A stretch of DNA of 64,000 nucleotides, taken from assembly GCA_963693365.1 (NCBI GenBank), contig CAVNZM010000003.1, positions 12,028,001 through 12,092,000 of the forward strand, in the 5' to 3' direction. The notes beneath the pieces are model-generated. The model saw only the letters and a list, made by a program, of their open reading frames with translations, was not told where the DNA came from and did no database searches. Below are positions 61,779-64,000 of the stretch, one piece after another. Position 1 is the first letter of the stretch, and each line of letters begins with the position of its first letter. The position numbers were made by a program, and so were the translations under genes. Source of the stretch: Amoebidium appalachense. Lineage: Eukaryota; Ichthyosporea.

Positions 61779-62075
61779 CGAGACAAAGAACGTAAAGTGT
61801 CTGCTAAGAATGCGTGCGCCACACGTTGTCGTGTACGCATCAGCAAGGCAAAAGAGTTCCTCGCAAAGTTGGAAAACGATGCTACGAGCGTGATAGACAC
61901 GGACACGAAGGAACCAATGTTTTCTGGTGAGAAACTGCTCGAGCGCAAACGCCGATGCGAGATGGAAATCGAGCTCTTCTGCGAACTGTTCGCGCTGGCG
62001 GAAGGTCGTGCATACGACCCCGTAAGCGACAAGTGGGAACCAACCCCACAGGTGTCGGACCAAACCGATGCCTAA
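61779..62075 (+). CDS. LINE ORF1: small basic protein with a bZIP-like basic region
   Basis: Open from just after a TAA at 61776 to TAA at 62073-62075. There is no ATG until codon MFSGEK, so translation may start at GTG 61797, at a non-AUG codon or after splicing. The start reads RDKERKVSAKNACATRCR then VRISKAKEFLAKLEND, which resembles the N-x2-A-x2-C-R basic region of bZIP proteins followed by an amphipathic helix (LLERKRRCEMEIELF). Such nucleic-acid-binding coiled coils are typical of LINE ORF1 products in general role, not in this exact form. It overlaps the start of ORF2 by 8 nt. Confidence 0.5.
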   Translation, partial: RDKERKVSAKNACATRCRVRISKAKEFLAKLENDATSVIDTDTKEPMFSGEKLLERKRRCEMEIELFCELFALAEGRAYDPVSDKWEPTPQVSDQTDA

Positions 62076-64000
62076 TTTATCCTTCTTCTTCTGGAATGCT
62101 CGGACACTGGGCCCCCAAAAGGGCCTCCCCCCCGGGACACTCGACGATAAAATCAGCTACATACAACAACAGACAAACAACCACACGTTTACAGTGATCT
62201 GCGAAACACAGTTTAAAAACCACCACAAATTCAACTCTACACTGGTCGACACATCCACACACCCCGGTTACGCGAAAAACCGAGGCATTATTGTACTTGC
62301 CGCACCACACGTGAGAGTGAAGTGCAAACCGGTAGCAAAAACGGAATTCTCGGTTTCTATAGAGTTTCTTTCTAATGTTTTTACTTTTGTATATTACCCA
62401 CCATCTATGTCGGTTGTCGAATTGACTCACGAGTTGTCACAGTTACCAATGTCCACTGTTATTTTAGGTGATTTTAACACGCGACTCCACCACACAGACA
62501 CACTGCAAGTGAGTGTCGGGTACCCATCTAAGCCCCCGGAGCGTGCTATCCCTTTAGCAAGGTATGTCCAAAGTCACACTTTGCGGTTCCCTCAAATATC
62601 CCATGCCCACAACACCGACTGGGGAGTGGCCTTTTGGCCATCAACCATGTCAAAACTCTCTCTCCCTCCTAACCTCTCTAGGTCATCTGACCACTCTCCT
62701 ATCCTTTTCCTACCTAAGATCTCCCTTGATCTGCTCCCCCCTCCCCCTCCCACCTTTCGCCTCCGTCTATCCCAGCTTAAGTCACAGTGGGGTAGAGTTG
62801 ATGTATGTGTATGCTATGCTACGAAACACCCTATATATATGCGCCTATTAGAATCTGCACAAGCCAGGCCAGATTCACATCTCGTACTAGATACATGCAC
62901 TAACTTTATTGTTGATGATTTGATAGATCTCGGTGATTATGCTGGCGGTGGTAGGAAGGAATATCCCGATGCTCTCTTGTTACCAAACACCACTCCCGCT
63001 AGACTAGGTGAACCCCTGTCTCAAAAGGAAAGCTTGCGCCGGCTTGCTAGTATGAATCGATTTGGCCCCCCTGCTCGTATTATTGGTGATACCACTGGAG
63101 ACCCCCTCATAGACTCTGATAAGTATTTCTCGGAACTGTTTAAAGATAGGACCCCCGCTCAGAAACCTATTGTGTGGCCTGTAGACCCATCTATCCCCAT
63201 AGAATCGATCCTCCCCTTTTTCAGTCCCGATGCCATATGGTCTGTGATATCTAGTTATAGCTCTAGTAAGTCTTGTGGACCTGATGGACTCCCTGCTGGG
63301 TTTCTTAAAATCCTTGTTCCCTCCTACCCACAAAAGGAAAGTGATCGTGCTATTAAACCTGATCTTACTATCATGTTAAGCTCTCTCTTTTCTTGGTGTG
63401 TTAAATGTGGACATGTCCCGTCATCTTGGTTAGATACCTTAGTGATCCCCATAGTTAAGAAGGACTCTGAGGGCCCCATATCATCCTTTCGCCCCATTAC
63501 ACTAACCCAGGTTGTTCGTAGATTCTTTGAAGCTTGCTTACTTAGGTTATTTGCACATCACCCTAGGTTTCAATCTATTCTTCACATACACCCATGCCAA
63601 TCCGCTTTTCGTAAAAACAATTCATGTTATGTTCAAATAATGGCACTGCACGATTCTATGCAAGTTGGTGCACAATATGTTGGCTTTATTGATTGGAAAA
63701 CTGCTTACGATTCTGTCTCCCCTGGTCTCCTATGGGAAAAGCTTGCTGCACGGGGTGTACCACACTGCATTGGTGTTCTGTTAGAAGCACTCTTGTCTCA
63801 AACCTATGGTAGAGCTGTGGTTAATGGGCATCTTTCATATGGTTTTGCTCGTACTAGAGGTCTCTTGCAGGGTTCATTGCTTAGCCCCTTTTTGTTTAAC
63901 CTATTTATAGATGATTTGGCTGTCAAGATTTACGCCGAAAACGATGACCCTATTAATAACTTTCCGCCTGCACTTCTCTATGCTGATGATCTGTCCCTCC
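62068..64000 (+). CDS. LINE ORF2: APE endonuclease and reverse transcriptase (truncated by window edge)
   Basis: Non-LTR retrotransposon polyprotein, open in one frame from ATG 62068 to the end of the window. APE-type endonuclease: WNARTL near the start, FTVICETQF, FVYYPPSM, VILGDFNTRL (GDFNT at 62467-62481) and SSDH at 62683-62694. RT: CGPDGLPAGF, SSFRPITLTQVV, motif A GFIDWKTAYDSV (Asp at 63691), motif B GLLQGSLLSPFLFN, motif C LYADD (63979-63990). Clade not assignable without a tree. No stop or frameshift in 1.9 kb, so the copy is probably young. Confidence 0.9.
   Translation, partial: MPNLSFFFWNARTLGPQKGLPPGTLDDKISYIQQQTNNHTFTVICETQFKNHHKFNSTLVDTSTHPGYAKNRGIIVLAAPHVRVKCKPVAKTEFSVSIEFLSNVFTFVYYPPSMSVVELTHELSQLPMSTVILGDFNTRLHHTDTLQVSVGYPSKPPERAIPLARYVQSHTLRFPQISHAHNTDWGVAFWPSTMSKLSLPPNLSRSSDHSPILFLPKISLDLLPPPPPTFRLRLSQLKSQWGRVDVCVCYATKHPIYMRLLESAQARPDSHLVLDTCTNFIVDDLIDLGDYAGGGRKEYPDALLLPNTTPARLGEPLSQKESLRRLASMNRFGPPARIIGDTTGDPLIDSDKYFSELFKDRTPAQKPIVWPVDPSIPIESILPFFSPDAIWSVISSYSSSKSCGPDGLPAGFLKILVPSYPQKESDRAIKPDLTIMLSSLFSWCVKCGHVPSSWLDTLVIPIVKKDSEGPISSFRPITLTQVVRRFFEACLLRLFAHHPRFQSILHIHPCQSAFRKNNSCYVQIMALHDSMQVGAQYVGFIDWKTAYDSVSPGLLWEKLAARGVPHCIGVLLEALLSQTYGRAVVNGHLSYGFARTRGLLQGSLLSPFLFNLFIDDLAVKIYAENDDPINNFPPALLYADDLSL

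Overview
This window is nuclear DNA from an intron-rich eukaryote. Three multi-exon genes can be rebuilt from GT-AG (once GC-AG) junctions whose reading phases agree: a very large polybromo (PBRM1/BAF180-type) chromatin-remodelling subunit on the minus strand (about 43.5 kb down to 0.37 kb), an XLF/NHEJ1 DNA-repair gene on the plus strand (44.39-50.60 kb), and a gene for a protein with four Apple/PAN domains on the minus strand (58.4 down to 52.4 kb, possibly from 60.4 kb). Polybromo with paired BAH domains and C2H2 fingers, plus XLF of near-human length, suggests an opisthokont, perhaps a unicellular holozoan or an early-branching animal. That is inference; the species cannot be read from the sequence.

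Layout. 0.37-43.5 kb: polybromo in about 39 exons (roughly 2,550 codons). Order in the protein: N-terminal GATA-like C4 finger, two bromodomains, a 1.8-kb charged linker exon, five more bromodomains, BAH1, BAH2, an acidic segment, two C2H2 fingers and a charged C-terminus. Its introns are packed with (GT)n/(CA)n, poly-G/poly-C, (GA)n and (TTC)n, copies of a short interspersed repeat that ends in poly-C, and a Penelope-like reverse transcriptase (6.37-8.37 kb). 43.5-44.4 kb: an 0.88-kb intergenic segment between two divergent genes, with two perfect inverted repeats. 44.4-50.6 kb: XLF in eight exons (293 codons), with a 366-bp mariner-like MITE in intron 5. 50.6-52.4 kb: no gene recognised. 52.4-58.4 kb: Apple-domain exons, four domains sharing one cysteine spacing, three of the exons exactly 228 nt long. 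58.4-61.7 kb: intergenic or unassigned, with a few exon-like stretches. 61.78-64.0 kb: a bicistronic non-LTR retrotransposon (small basic ORF1, then APE endonuclease and reverse transcriptase) running off the right edge.

Most remarkable are the organisation of the introns and the repeated copying of exon ends. Across all three genes and both strands, splice donors are often followed within about 25 nt by a sense-strand poly-C run, and acceptors are often the end of a sense-strand (CA)n tract. Three polybromo exons have truncated downstream copies ('echoes') that keep only the exon's 3' half and its splice donor. A cysteine-rich exon of exactly 87 nt sits inside one bromodomain without disturbing the frame. 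Most long open frames in this window are translations of microsatellites and are not genes.
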